Shown here: one piece after another, positions 47,501-55,489 of the stretch
Numbering within the stretch: position 1 is the first letter of the stretch
Layout: every line of letters begins with the position of its first letter
Origin: Fimbriiglobus ruber
Lineage (GTDB): Bacteria; Planctomycetota; Planctomycetia; Gemmatales; Gemmataceae
DNA: 64,000 nucleotides
Direction of reading: 5' to 3'
Assembly: GCF_002197845.1 (NCBI RefSeq)
Contig: NZ_NIDE01000009.1
Span: forward strand, 248,001-312,000
Made by a program: the position numbers and the translations under genes
The notes under the pieces: model-generated
Told to the model about the DNA's origin: nothing
The model's input: the letters and a program-made list of their open reading frames with translations, nothing else
The model's database searches: none

Positions 47501-48307
47501 GAAGTACCCGGCGTCCGGGGTGTACGTCAGGTCCGGGGCGGTGCCCGACAGGATACCATGCACTGGGGCGGTCGTCACGCTGTACGCCAAGGCCAAAGGC
47601 GGGGTGTTCGGGTCGGTCCCGGTCAGGGTGACGGCGGTGGCCGTCCCCTGGGCCGTGGTGACCGTCTGGGCGTCCGCGGTAGGCCTGCCGACAACCGCGA
47701 TTGTCACCGCGGCCGGCATGCTGGTGGCGGTTCCGTTGGTGTCCGTAAACTGGAACGAGTCGGGTCCGAAATATCCGGCTTCGGGGGTGTACGTCAGGTC
47801 CGGAGCCGTCCCCGACAGGGTGCCGTGTGCAGGGGCGATCGTCACCGCGTAGGTCAACGCCCGAGGGGGCGTATTCGAGTCGGCCCCGGTCAAGGTGATG
47901 GCCGCGTTTCCGCCTTCGGCCAGGGTCACCGACTGGGCGTTGGCGGTCGGCGTGCCAACGACGGTGAGAGTGACCGTGGCGGGGATGCTGTCGGCCGTAC
48001 CGTTGTTGACCTTAAATTGGAACGCATCGGGTCCGAAGTACCCGGCGTCCGGGGCGTACGTCAGGTTCGGGGCGGTGCCCGACAACGTCCCGTGAGTCGG
48101 ATTGGCGGTGACGAGGTACGTCAGGGACCGAGGCGGCGCGTTCGGGTCGCTACCCGTCAGGGTGACCGCCGCGGCCGCCCCTTCCGCGGTCGTCACTGAC
48201 TGAGCGTTGGCGGTCGGCGTCCCGACGACAGTCAAGGTGATCGTGGCGGCGGCACTGGTGGTGACGCCGTTGTCGACCTCAAATTGGAACGAATCGGGCC
48301 CGAAGTA
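44510..48307 (-). CDS. SP7, C-terminal part: cadherin-like repeats and FG-GAP
   Basis: Last part of one about 2434-aa protein (51812 down to 44510). Coding in this frame starts just after the missing base near 48308; the first ATG is at 48235. It carries nine of ten tandem repeats of about 95 residues, of the Ig/cadherin-like type: AQTVTTAEGTAVAVTLTGTD, HGTLSGTAPNLTYTPDAGYF, DSFQFTDTNGTATS. A further Ig-like region follows (NFTVGPNQTVGRDPGTVAVP). The FG-GAP/VCBS cassette (DVNGDGVPDV, DVNGDGKADI, DVNGDGLADL, DLNGDGFDDL) ends PGFLGGIFIG. Such repeats usually bind calcium or form rods; an extracellular role is inferred. Confidence 0.86.
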   Translation of the reverse strand, partial: YFGPDSFQFEVDNGVTTSAAATITLTVVGTPTANAQSVTTAEGAAAAVTLTGSDPNAPPRSLTYLVTANPTHGTLSGTAPNLTYAPDAGYFGPDAFQFKVNNGTADSIPATVTLTVVGTPTANAQSVTLAEGGNAAITLTGADSNTPPRALTYAVTIAPAHGTLSGTAPDLTYTPEAGYFGPDSFQFTDTNGTATSMPAAVTIAVVGRPTADAQTVTTAQGTATAVTLTGTDPNTPPLALAYSVTTAPVHGILSGTAPDLTYTPDAGYFGPDSFQFTDTNGTATSTSATVTLTVVGTPTANAQTVTTAQGTAATVMLTGTDPNTPPQSLTYAITANPTHGTLSGTAPNLTYTPDAGYYGTDSFQFTDTNGTATSTPAAVTLTIVGTPTVDDQTDTVGENGSVGTTLTGTDPNSPALSLTYTITTGPTHGTLSGSAPNLTYTPDAGYFGSDSFQFTDTNGTATSAPATVSLIVVGTPTATAQTVTTAEGTAVAVTLAGTDPNTPAQSLTFTVTTGPAHGTLTGAGANLTYTPDVGYFGSDSFQFTATNGTATSTPAAVTLVVVGAPTADAQSITLAEGSTGAPVTLAGGDPNAPPLSLTYTVTTGPAHGTLSGTAPNLTYTPDAGYFGSDSFQFTDTNGTATSTPAIVSLTVVGTPTATAQTVTTAEGTAAAVTLTGTDPNTPTRPLSYVVTTGPAHGTLSGTAPNLTYTPDAGYFGSDSFQFAATNGAAASAAATVTLNVVGTPTADVQAVTAGENGTVAVTLTGTDPNEPALPLTFTVIAGPSHGTLSGAAPDLTYAPDAGYSGPDSFQFSATNGVATSAAATVSVTVNPANQAPNFTVGPNQTVGRDPGTVAVPGWTAPLPSGGTGPAPTFVVTTNDPGLFAVPPAIDPTTGTLTFTPTVHGFGTATVSVESMSGQDVSPSQTFTITVTEHKNGNDAPVNSNEFAQFVTSEETGGNGIVSVYNGTGTLSYTVQAFPNGTGVRATLADVNGDGVPDVIATTGPGVPVQVVVIDGVTKAVIRTFSPFETSFTGGAYVAAGDVNGDGKADIVVSADETGGPRVVVYDGATGNTLADFFGIQDPAFRGGARVAVGDVNGDGLADLIVSAGAGGGPRIAVYDGVSLRPGQSPVKLVADFFAFDSSLRDGAYVTAGDLNGDGFDDLIFGGGPTGGPRVLALAGASLTGPGGSVVTITSYFAGDSSLRAGVRLAAKDVDGDGKADLIESIPTAAGSQVSVVLGANIGPTSGPTTTEIDPDPGFLGGIFIG

Positions 48308-49554
48308 CCGGCGTCCGGGGTGTACGTCGGGTTCGGGGCGGTGCCCGACAGCGTCCCGTGGGCCGGGTTGGCGGTGACGGTGTAGGTCAGGGGCAGGGGC
48401 GGGGTGTCCGGGTCAGTCCCGGTCAGGGTAATGGCGGTGACCGTTCCTTCGGCGGTGGTGACCGATTGGGCGTTGGCGGTCGGAATGCCGATCACCGTCG
48501 CGACTTGAACGGGGCCGCCGCTATTTACGGTGTTGGTGGTGACGACGGCGGTCAGACTGCCGGGGCTGGTCGGAGGGGCGGAGAAGCTGACGGTCAGCGC
48601 GGTCGGGGTCGCGGCCGTCACGGTACCGGCGGCGCCGTCGCTGAAAGTCACGCTGTCGTTCGCCTGATCGGGATCGAAGCCGGTGCCGTCGATGACGATA
48701 CTGACCGCGTTGATGGCCAGGTCGGCCGTGCTGGGCGTGACCACGGGGGACGGGGCCTCGTCGTTCGTCAGATGGAACGCGGCGGTGTACGCCGGGCTCC
48801 CGCCGGCCGACGCGGTCACCGTGTACGATCCGGCCTTCCCGTTCGCCGTGGCCGTCACGCTCGCCGTGTCGGTGCTCGTCAGGGTGACGGAGGTAACCGA
48901 CAAGGCGGCGGTCGACCCGGACCCCGGGGCGGCGAACGTCACCACCCCGCCGGACAGGTCGGTCAGCCCCGGGTCGTCAGACGCCACGGCGACGGCCAGC
49001 GGGTCGGCGAACGCGTTATTGACCGGGGCCGACTGGGGGGTGCCGCCGGCGGCCGGGGTGAGAGTGAACCCGCGGCTCTCGAACGCCCCGATGTCCCGGA
49101 CCCCGTTCTGGAACAGGACCCCCCGCTGGTCGGGAGACCGGTCGTTCGGGCTACCGGCGTCGAGGGCCGGGCTGCCGGGCAGGAGGGCCATCGTCGGGGT
49201 CGGCCCGCCGTAGTCCCCGAGCGGGGCCAGACCCGGGGTGTCGGACGACACGTCCCCCGTGGCCGTGCCACCGATGGCCGTGCCGAACAGGTTGTACCCG
49301 CCGTCGGTGAAAACGTAGAAGCTGTAGGAGTCAAAGAGATCCTTCCGGCCGGTGTTGCCGCTGACGATACTCCCGGCGATATCCATGCTGGAACTTGTCA
49401 ACCCGAGGTCGTAGTACACGCCGCTGCCGTCGCTGCTGGCGGTGTTGCCGGTGATGGTGCTGTCGGTGATTGTGGCCGTCCCACCGTCGACGCACATGCC
49501 ACCACCGTCATCACCGGCGGTGTTGCCAGTGAGGGTGTCGGTGATCGTGACCAC
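48232..49554 (-). CDS. SP7, middle part between two frameshifts
   Basis: In-frame coding from just after the G8 run (49556-49563 on +) to the missing C near 48308; it would read GGVVTITDTLTGNT at the start. It contains the second half of a right-handed beta-helix, then a choice-of-anchor-Q-like motif (GDYGGPTPTMALLPGSPALD, DQRG, RDIGAFES), an Ig-like region and the first cadherin-like repeat (AQSVTTAEGTVTAITLTGTD). At its 3' end PNPTYTPDAG is followed by out-of-frame residues where other repeats continue YFGPDSFQF. One C is missing compared with AAGTACCCGGCGTCC in the neighbouring repeats. Confidence 0.75.
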   Translation of the reverse strand: MVTITDTLTGNTAGDDGGGMCVDGGTATITDSTITGNTASSDGSGVYYDLGLTSSSMDIAGSIVSGNTGRKDLFDSYSFYVFTDGGYNLFGTAIGGTATGDVSSDTPGLAPLGDYGGPTPTMALLPGSPALDAGSPNDRSPDQRGVLFQNGVRDIGAFESRGFTLTPAAGGTPQSAPVNNAFADPLAVAVASDDPGLTDLSGGVVTFAAPGSGSTAALSVTSVTLTSTDTASVTATANGKAGSYTVTASAGGSPAYTAAFHLTNDEAPSPVVTPSTADLAINAVSIVIDGTGFDPDQANDSVTFSDGAAGTVTAATPTALTVSFSAPPTSPGSLTAVVTTNTVNSGGPVQVATVIGIPTANAQSVTTAEGTVTAITLTGTDPDTPPLPLTYTVTANPAHGTLSGTAPNPTYTPDAGTSGPIRSNLRSTTASPPVPPPRSP

Positions 49555-51812
49555 GCCCCCCCCAATTCGACGTCCACGCCGCCGCCGTCGTCGGCGGTGT
49601 TGTTGGTGATGGTGGTGTCGGTGATCGTGGCCGACCCACCGAAGACGCACACGCCGCCGCCTTCGCCGTTGTCGGCGTGGTTGTCGGAGAGGGTGCTGCC
49701 GGTGATCGTGACCGACCCACCGTCGACTTCCACGCCGCCGCCGGTGTCGTCGGTGATGTTGCCGGTGATGGTGCTGTCGGTGATCGTGGCCGCCCCACCG
49801 GAAAGAACTTCCACGCCGCCGCCGGAGAAGCTGGCGGTGTTGCCGGTGATGGTGCCGTCGGTGATCGTGACCGTCCCGGCGACGTACACGCCGCCGCCGG
49901 AGGTAGCGTCGCCGTCCTCAATGGTAAGCCCGGTCAGGGCCGTCGTCACCCCGCCGTCTACCTGGAACACCCGGCTGGTGTCGCTCCCGCTGACGGTGAC
50001 GCCCGCGGCCCCATTCGCCGTCCCGTCGATCGTCACCGGGACGGTCGTGTTGGTGATCTCCAGTTGGGTCCCGCCCAGGATGATCGGCATCTGGGCGCCG
50101 TCGAACACGGTCGGGTCGAACGTGATCGTCGGGGTGCCGGTGGTGAACGTGTCGGCGTACGTCAGGGCCTCGCGGAGGCTGGTCAGCCCGTCGGTCGGGT
50201 CGACAATGTCGGCCGTGGTTGTGACCACCAGGGACGGGGCCTCGTCATTGTCGTTCGTCAGATGGAACGCGGCGGTGTACGCCGGGTTCCCGCCGGCCGA
50301 CGCGGTCGCCCTATACGACCCGACCGCCCCGTTCGCCGTGGCCGTCACGCTCGCCGAGTCGGTACTCGTCAGGGTGACGGAGGTGGCCGACAGGGCGGCG
50401 GTCGCCCCGGTGGCCGGGGCGGCGAACATGACCACCCCGCCGGACAGGTCGGTCAGCCCCGGATCGTCGGCCGCCACAGCGACGGCCAGCGGTTGGGCGA
50501 ACGCGGTCCCGACCGGGGCCGACTGGGGGGTGCCGCTGGCGGCCGGGGTGAGGGTGAACCCGCGGCTCTCGAACGCACCGATGTCCCGGGTCTGGTTCTG
50601 GACGAACACCCCCCGCTGGTCGGGCGACGAGTCGGCCGGGTTCCCGGCGTCGAGGGCCGGGCTCCCAGGCAGGATGGCCATCGTCCGCGTCGGCCCACCG
50701 TAGTCCCCGAGCGGGGCCAGGCCCGGGGTGTCGGACGACACGTCCCCCGTGGCCGTGCCACCGACGGCCGTGCCGAACAGGTTGTATCCGCCGTCGGTGA
50801 AACCGAAGAAGCCCTCGGAGTCAGAGAGATCCTTCCCGCCGGTGTTGCCGCTGACGATACTCCCGGCGATATCCATGCTGTCACCGGGGAAGGAGAGTTG
50901 GCATAACACGCCGCTGCCGTCGCTGCTGGCGGTGTTGCCGGTGACGGTGCTGTCGGTGATCGTGGCCCCAGCAAAGTCGTCCACGCCGCCGCCGTAATTC
51001 GCGGTGTTGCCTGTGATGGTGGTGTCGGTGATCGTGACCGTCCCATTCTCGACTTCCACACCGCCGCCGTAGCCGTTGTCGGCGTGGTTGTCGGCGAGGG
51101 TGCTACCGGTGATCGCGACCGCCCCACTTACGTCGTCCACGCCGCCGCCGTCGCCGGCGGTGTTGCTGGTGAGGGTGGTGTCGGTGATCGTGGCCGTCCC
51201 ACCGTCGACGGCCACGCCACCGCCGCCACCGTTGCCGGCGGTGTTATCGGTGAGGGTGGTGTCGGTGATCGTGGCCATCCCACCGCCGACCAACACGCCT
51301 CCTCCGCCGCCGGTGCCGCCGGCGGTGTTATCGGTGATAGTGGCGTCGGTGATCGTGGCCATCCCACCGGCGACGAACACGCCACCACCACCGCCGGAGC
51401 TGACAGCGTTGCCGTTCTCGATAGTTAGCCCGGTCAGGGTGGCGGTCACCCCGCCGTCCACCTCGAACACCCGGCTGGTCCCACCCCCGCTAACGGCAAC
51501 AGCGTTCCCACCGCCGTCGATCGTCACAGGCCCGGACGTCCGGGAGATTTCTAGCTGGCCCTGGGTCAGCGTGACCGTCCCGGGCCTGGTGAAGGTAATG
51601 GTGTCGGCCGCCGACGAGGCGTCGGCGTTCACCTGGTCGAGGACGCTCCGGAGCGTCCCGGCCGACCCGTCGTCGGTGAAGCTGTTAACCGTGAAAGCGG
51701 CCGGCGTGGTGCGGTCCTCCAGGGTCTCGGCCCGCAACCGGGTCGGGCCTGCCGGAATTGGGCCGGTGCGGAACAGCGGCTTGAGCCACCAGTGGTTGGA
51801 GCGGGATGACAT
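49398..51812 (-). CDS. SP7, N-terminal part: beta-helix surface protein
   Basis: First part of SP7, starting at 51812. LEDRTTP is at residues 31-37. Residues 40-280 form a right-handed beta-helix with repeats such as GGMATITDTTLTDNTAGNGG, starting with the typical GTLRSVLDQVNADASSAADT. A choice-of-anchor-Q-like block follows (GDYGGPTRTMAILPGSPALD), then an Ig-like part and a second complete beta-helix start (LTSLREALTYADTF). So two helix/anchor-Q units are arranged in tandem. Real coding ends at the G8 run (49563-49556), where a ninth G would continue as LGGGVVTITDT; the residues after that are out of frame. SP7 is transcribed away from the sigma/kinase genes. Confidence 0.82.
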   Translation of the reverse strand: MSSRSNHWWLKPLFRTGPIPAGPTRLRAETLEDRTTPAAFTVNSFTDDGSAGTLRSVLDQVNADASSAADTITFTRPGTVTLTQGQLEISRTSGPVTIDGGGNAVAVSGGGTSRVFEVDGGVTATLTGLTIENGNAVSSGGGGGVFVAGGMATITDATITDNTAGGTGGGGGVLVGGGMATITDTTLTDNTAGNGGGGGVAVDGGTATITDTTLTSNTAGDGGGVDDVSGAVAITGSTLADNHADNGYGGGVEVENGTVTITDTTITGNTANYGGGVDDFAGATITDSTVTGNTASSDGSGVLCQLSFPGDSMDIAGSIVSGNTGGKDLSDSEGFFGFTDGGYNLFGTAVGGTATGDVSSDTPGLAPLGDYGGPTRTMAILPGSPALDAGNPADSSPDQRGVFVQNQTRDIGAFESRGFTLTPAASGTPQSAPVGTAFAQPLAVAVAADDPGLTDLSGGVVMFAAPATGATAALSATSVTLTSTDSASVTATANGAVGSYRATASAGGNPAYTAAFHLTNDNDEAPSLVVTTTADIVDPTDGLTSLREALTYADTFTTGTPTITFDPTVFDGAQMPIILGGTQLEITNTTVPVTIDGTANGAAGVTVSGSDTSRVFQVDGGVTTALTGLTIEDGDATSGGGVYVAGTVTITDGTITGNTASFSGGGVEVLSGGAATITDSTITGNITDDTGGGVEVDGGSVTITGSTLSDNHADNGEGGGVCVFGGSATITDTTITNNTADDGGGVDVELGGAWSRSPTPSLATPPVMTVVACASTVGRPQSPTAPSPATPPAATAAACTTTSG

Positions 51813-52130
51813 CGGCAGGCCTTGAGGTTGTCAGCCCCGGCCGGGCACGGGTGGCCCGAATGCCAGGAGCTGAGGGTGAGGGTGGTCCGGGCAAGTTCGT
51901 GCGGTTTCGGTAGCCCCGTAGCGCATTCGCCCCTGACGACCTGACCGGGGTCGAGAGCGCATGGCGTGCAGGGGAAGTCGGTGGGCCTCCGGGCCCTGGC
52001 ACGGGTGGCCACCGACCCGACGGCCGAGTTGGCCGACCGGTTAGCCGTCGGACCGGCCGGGGTGTGGCGGGTCGCGGACGCGGCACCGGGGTGGAACGGA
52101 CGCGGGTCTGGCACGCAGGCGGCCCGGCGG
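51813..52130. other. Gap between kinase gene and SP7
   Basis: 318 nt without a credible gene; open frames here are extensions from the neighbours. It should hold the SP7 promoter (- strand) and the 3' end of the kinase transcript. AAGG lies about 7 nt upstream of the SP7 ATG as a weak ribosome-binding site. I see no strong hairpin. Confidence 0.4.
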
Positions 52131-54500
52131 TCACGGCTTCTTCGCGTCGACGTCCGCCCAGTACGCCCCGTGCGGCTTGTCGTTGATCGTCTCCAGGGTG
52201 GGCGTTGCCTCCAGCAGCTTGCGGGCGGCCGCGACCGCGGCGTCGGGGGCGAACAGGGCGCGGACCGGGGCGCCCTTCAGCGGGCCCAGATCGGCCACCC
52301 CGGTCCCCTCGACGTTCACGCCCTCCAGCGGCATCCCCTTCAGTGGCCCCAGGTCCGCCAATCGCTTGCAGTTGCCGCACCAGATTTCCACCAGCCGTAT
52401 CCCCGCCAGCGGCCCCAGGTCGGTCACCTTCGAGTCGTTGGCCCGGAACCGCGTCAGCGGGAGGCCCTTGAGTGGGGCCAGGTTGGTGACCTTCGTCGAC
52501 CCGACGTCGAGGATGGTCAGCGGGCACTTTTGGAGTGGGACCAGGTCGACGACCACGGTGCCATAGCAGTACAGTTCCTCCAGTGGCATCTCCTCCAGCG
52601 GCCCCAGGTCGGACAGGTGGATGTTGTTGGCCACCGACAGCACCCGCAGCCGCAGCCCGGCGAGGGGCTTCAGGTCGGTCACCCAGCCCGGGTTGTCGTG
52701 CGTGCCGGCGCACGACAGTTCCCGCAGACCCGCCAGCCCGCGGACCGGCGACACGTTCGTGACCCGGTGGGCGGGGAACTCCAACCCGACGACCACGCCG
52801 TCCTCGACCCGCGGCGTGACCGGCCCCTCGAACCCGGGGTTTATCTCCTTGAGCCGGGCGGTCACGGCCGCGACCTGCTCGTCCGCCGGCAGCCGGGCGA
52901 CGCGCGTGAGCCAGTCCCGGTCGGGGCCGGAGGCGGGCGGTTCGACCCCCTTGACCCCGGCCGGCCCCCGGGGCTGGTCGGGCCGGCGGGCCGACGCCCG
53001 CATGGCGACCCGCTCGCCCCGCTTGACAGTGAGCGTCTTGGTGCTGAACTGGATCCCGGCGACCGGCTCGGTGACGTCGACCTCGTACTCCCCGGTGGCG
53101 GGGTCGTACCGGCCGACCTTGAGCTGATACCGGCGCTCGGTCTTTCGGTCCTCCAGGTCCACGCCGCCCTTCCCGTCCACCCGGAACGCGAAGTCCGGGT
53201 CGTCGGTGTCGATGACGAACTCGGCCGGCCCGTGGGGGGTGCGGATGACGACGACCGCCGCGGCGACGGCGGCGGCGACCAGGACCGCGGCGAGGCCGAG
53301 GGCGAGGCCGAACCGGCGGCGCCGCTTCGCGGGCCGGGCGGATGAGGGGAGCGTCTGCCCGATCCCCCGCAGGGCGGTCGCCACCTCTTCGGCGGAGGCC
53401 GGCCGGCGGGCCGGGTCCTTCGCGAGCAGCCGGTGGACGAGGGCCGCGAGGGCGGGCGGCGCGGCCGGATTGATCTCCCGGACCGGGAGCGGTTCGCGGG
53501 TGGCCAGGGCCGTCAGGATGGCTAACACGTCGGTCGCCGGGAACGGGAGCCGGCCGGTACACATCCGGTACAGGACACACCCGAGGCCGAACAGGTCGGC
53601 CCGGTGGTCGACCGGCCGGCCGGCGGCCTGCTCGGGGGCCATGTACGCCGGCGTGCCGATCACGACCCCGTCCCGGGTCAGCTGCGTGTCGAGCCGGCCC
53701 GCCCGGGCCAGCCCGAAGTCCAACAACTTCACCCGGCGGGCCTCGCCCTCCAGCCAGATGTTGTCGGGCTTGACGTCGCGGTGGATCACCCCCGCCCGGT
53801 GGGCCGCGTCCAGCCCCTCACAGATCTCGCGGCCGATGCGGACCACTTCCGCCGTGGGGATGGGACCGCGGGCCAGGGCTTGGCCCAGCGACTCCCCTTC
53901 GAGCAGTTCCATCGCCAGGAACGGGACCGGCCCGGCCGGCCCGTCCGCCTCGCCCACCTGGTAGATCGTGACCACCCGCTCGTGGCGAAGGGCGGCCGCC
54001 GCGCGGGCTTCGCGGAGGAATCGGGCGGCCCCGTCCGGCCGGCGTGCGAGGTCCGGGTCGAGGACCTTGAGGGCGACCGGCCGCCGCAGTGAGGTGTCTT
54101 CGGCCAGGAACACCACGCCCATCCCGCCCCGGCCCAGCATCCGGAGTACCCGGAACGGACCGAGCCGGCCGACCTCGTCGGCCTCCTGCGGCGGGGCCAG
54201 GATCTCGCCCGGGTCCGCCGGGGCCGGGCCGGGCCCGGCGCCCCAGCACAGCGTGTCCGCCCGCTGGACGACGTGGCTGATGACCCGGTCCGCCGTGGGA
54301 TCGGGCGGCTCGGGGGGCAGGTTCAGTCGCGTCCGCAGGTCGGCGACGAGGGTGTCCTCGCCGGACGCCTGTTCGAGCTGGCGCAGACAGTCCGGGCAGC
54401 TCGCCAAGTGGGCATCGAGGACGTGCTGTTCGGGCTCGTCGACTCGGCCGAGCACGTACCGCTCCCAGACGTCCGGGCTTGGGCAGCAATTCACGTCCAT
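52131..54500 (-). CDS. Transmembrane Ser/Thr kinase with zinc-finger-like start and LRR ectodomain
   Basis: 789 aa from ATG 54500, chosen because GAGGT lies just upstream; an upstream in-frame ATG at 54665 lacks one. Residues 1-40 contain H31-x3-C35-x2-C38, the pattern of anti-sigma zinc fingers (zf-HC2). The kinase domain follows: P-loop LGRGGMGVVFLAED (122-135), K145, HRDVKPDN (240-247), DFG (261-263), APE (288-290), all key residues present. Residues 397-419 are a transmembrane segment after KRRRR. The outside part ends with leucine-rich repeats of about 23 residues (LGPLEEMPLEELYCYG, LVPLQKCPLTILDVGSTKVT). It lies 113 nt downstream of an ECF sigma gene on the same strand, so the zinc-finger-like region may hold that sigma factor. 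Confidence 0.9.
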   Translation of the reverse strand: MDVNCCPSPDVWERYVLGRVDEPEQHVLDAHLASCPDCLRQLEQASGEDTLVADLRTRLNLPPEPPDPTADRVISHVVQRADTLCWGAGPGPAPADPGEILAPPQEADEVGRLGPFRVLRMLGRGGMGVVFLAEDTSLRRPVALKVLDPDLARRPDGAARFLREARAAAALRHERVVTIYQVGEADGPAGPVPFLAMELLEGESLGQALARGPIPTAEVVRIGREICEGLDAAHRAGVIHRDVKPDNIWLEGEARRVKLLDFGLARAGRLDTQLTRDGVVIGTPAYMAPEQAAGRPVDHRADLFGLGCVLYRMCTGRLPFPATDVLAILTALATREPLPVREINPAAPPALAALVHRLLAKDPARRPASAEEVATALRGIGQTLPSSARPAKRRRRFGLALGLAAVLVAAAVAAAVVVIRTPHGPAEFVIDTDDPDFAFRVDGKGGVDLEDRKTERRYQLKVGRYDPATGEYEVDVTEPVAGIQFSTKTLTVKRGERVAMRASARRPDQPRGPAGVKGVEPPASGPDRDWLTRVARLPADEQVAAVTARLKEINPGFEGPVTPRVEDGVVVGLEFPAHRVTNVSPVRGLAGLRELSCAGTHDNPGWVTDLKPLAGLRLRVLSVANNIHLSDLGPLEEMPLEELYCYGTVVVDLVPLQKCPLTILDVGSTKVTNLAPLKGLPLTRFRANDSKVTDLGPLAGIRLVEIWCGNCKRLADLGPLKGMPLEGVNVEGTGVADLGPLKGAPVRALFAPDAAVAAARKLLEATPTLETINDKPHGAYWADVDAKKP

Positions 54501-54613
54501 AACGCCACCTCGTGTCGGGCCGGGGGTAGGGTCACCTTCCTTACGGCGGCCGGTCCGGAACCTGAAAGGAAAAAGTGGCAAAAGGGCGGGGTCGCCACCG
54601 GAAGTGACCGACA

Positions 54614-55165
54614 TCAGTCGAGCAGGCCGTCCAGTTCTTGCCGCAACCGCCGCAGAATCCGGCACTTAGCGGAGTACACGACGTCGACGGACACCCCCAG
54701 CTCCGCCGCGACCGCGGCGGCCGGGCGGTCGGCGGCGAAGAACTCCCAGAACGCCCGCCAGACGTGCGGGTGGAAGTCGCCGCGGATGAGGTCGAGGGCC
54801 CGGGCGACCAGCCGCTGCCGCTCCTCCCGCTCCTCTTGGTCGTCGGCCGGCGCCGGGAGGGCGTCGAGATCTTGGACGACGAGTCGGGCGGCCAGGAGCC
54901 GTCGGCCGTCACGCCACTTGTTGAGGAGGATCGTCCGAACCCAGCTCCGGAAGCTCCGGTCCTCGTCGTACTGAAACGCGGGCAGCTTGTTCACGAGTAT
55001 GAGAAGAACGTCCTGGACCAGGTCCGCGGCGTCGGCGTCCTGGGCCCCGGCCCGACGTGCCCAGTCGAGAAGGAGTGGCGTGTACAGCCGTACGAACCGA
55101 TGCCAGTCCCCCGGGTCGGTACCCCTCCGGAGACGCTGTAAAAGGCTAACAGACGTGGTGAGCAA
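54614..55165 (-). CDS. ECF-type sigma factor
   Basis: 183 aa if started at TTG 55165, preferred because GGGGAG lies 5-6 nt upstream and the sequence then begins LTTSVSLLQRLRR, the usual start of this planctomycete sigma family. An ATG at 55219 would add 18 residues without a good site. Region 2 is at 24-86 (FVRLYTPLLLDWARRAG, ADLVQDVLLILVNKL, SFRSWVRTILLNKWRD) and region 4 at about 133-178 (PAAAVAAELGVSVDVVYSAK). Likely partner of the downstream kinase with its zinc-finger-like N-terminus (inference from gene order). Confidence 0.88.
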   Translation of the reverse strand: MLTTSVSLLQRLRRGTDPGDWHRFVRLYTPLLLDWARRAGAQDADAADLVQDVLLILVNKLPAFQYDEDRSFRSWVRTILLNKWRDGRRLLAARLVVQDLDALPAPADDQEEREERQRLVARALDLIRGDFHPHVWRAFWEFFAADRPAAAVAAELGVSVDVVYSAKCRILRRLRQELDGLLD

Positions 55166-55489
55166 GCCGTCTCCCCTGGACCTCCTGGGCGAAAAACACA
55201 CCCCGCTCAATATACTCATCGTTGACCGCCCGGCATGGGAGTGCGGAGACCCAAGATGGCGTGCGGGAGACAGCGGGATACCACTCTCGACAACGAAGCG
55301 CACGGGAGGTGTGTCATGGCCTGGAACCGGAATATCCCGAGCCGGCAAATCGCTCGCCCGAGGGTTGCGGCCCGGTGGTCGCACGGCAAAGGACATGCCG
55401 AACCAGGGAACGTGATGTCGCGAGGCGAAAACGCATGATTCATCTGCCGGAGGGAATGTTCATTCGTAACCCCGACCGTCGGACGAACC
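55166..55489. other. Gap upstream of ECF sigma gene
   Basis: It should contain the promoter of the - strand sigma gene. A 40-codon + strand frame at 55316-55438 (MAWNRNIPSRQ...) has a strong GGAGGT 6-7 nt upstream, but no recognisable family and a Gly/Arg-rich composition. I regard it as an uncertain small ORF. Confidence 0.3.
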
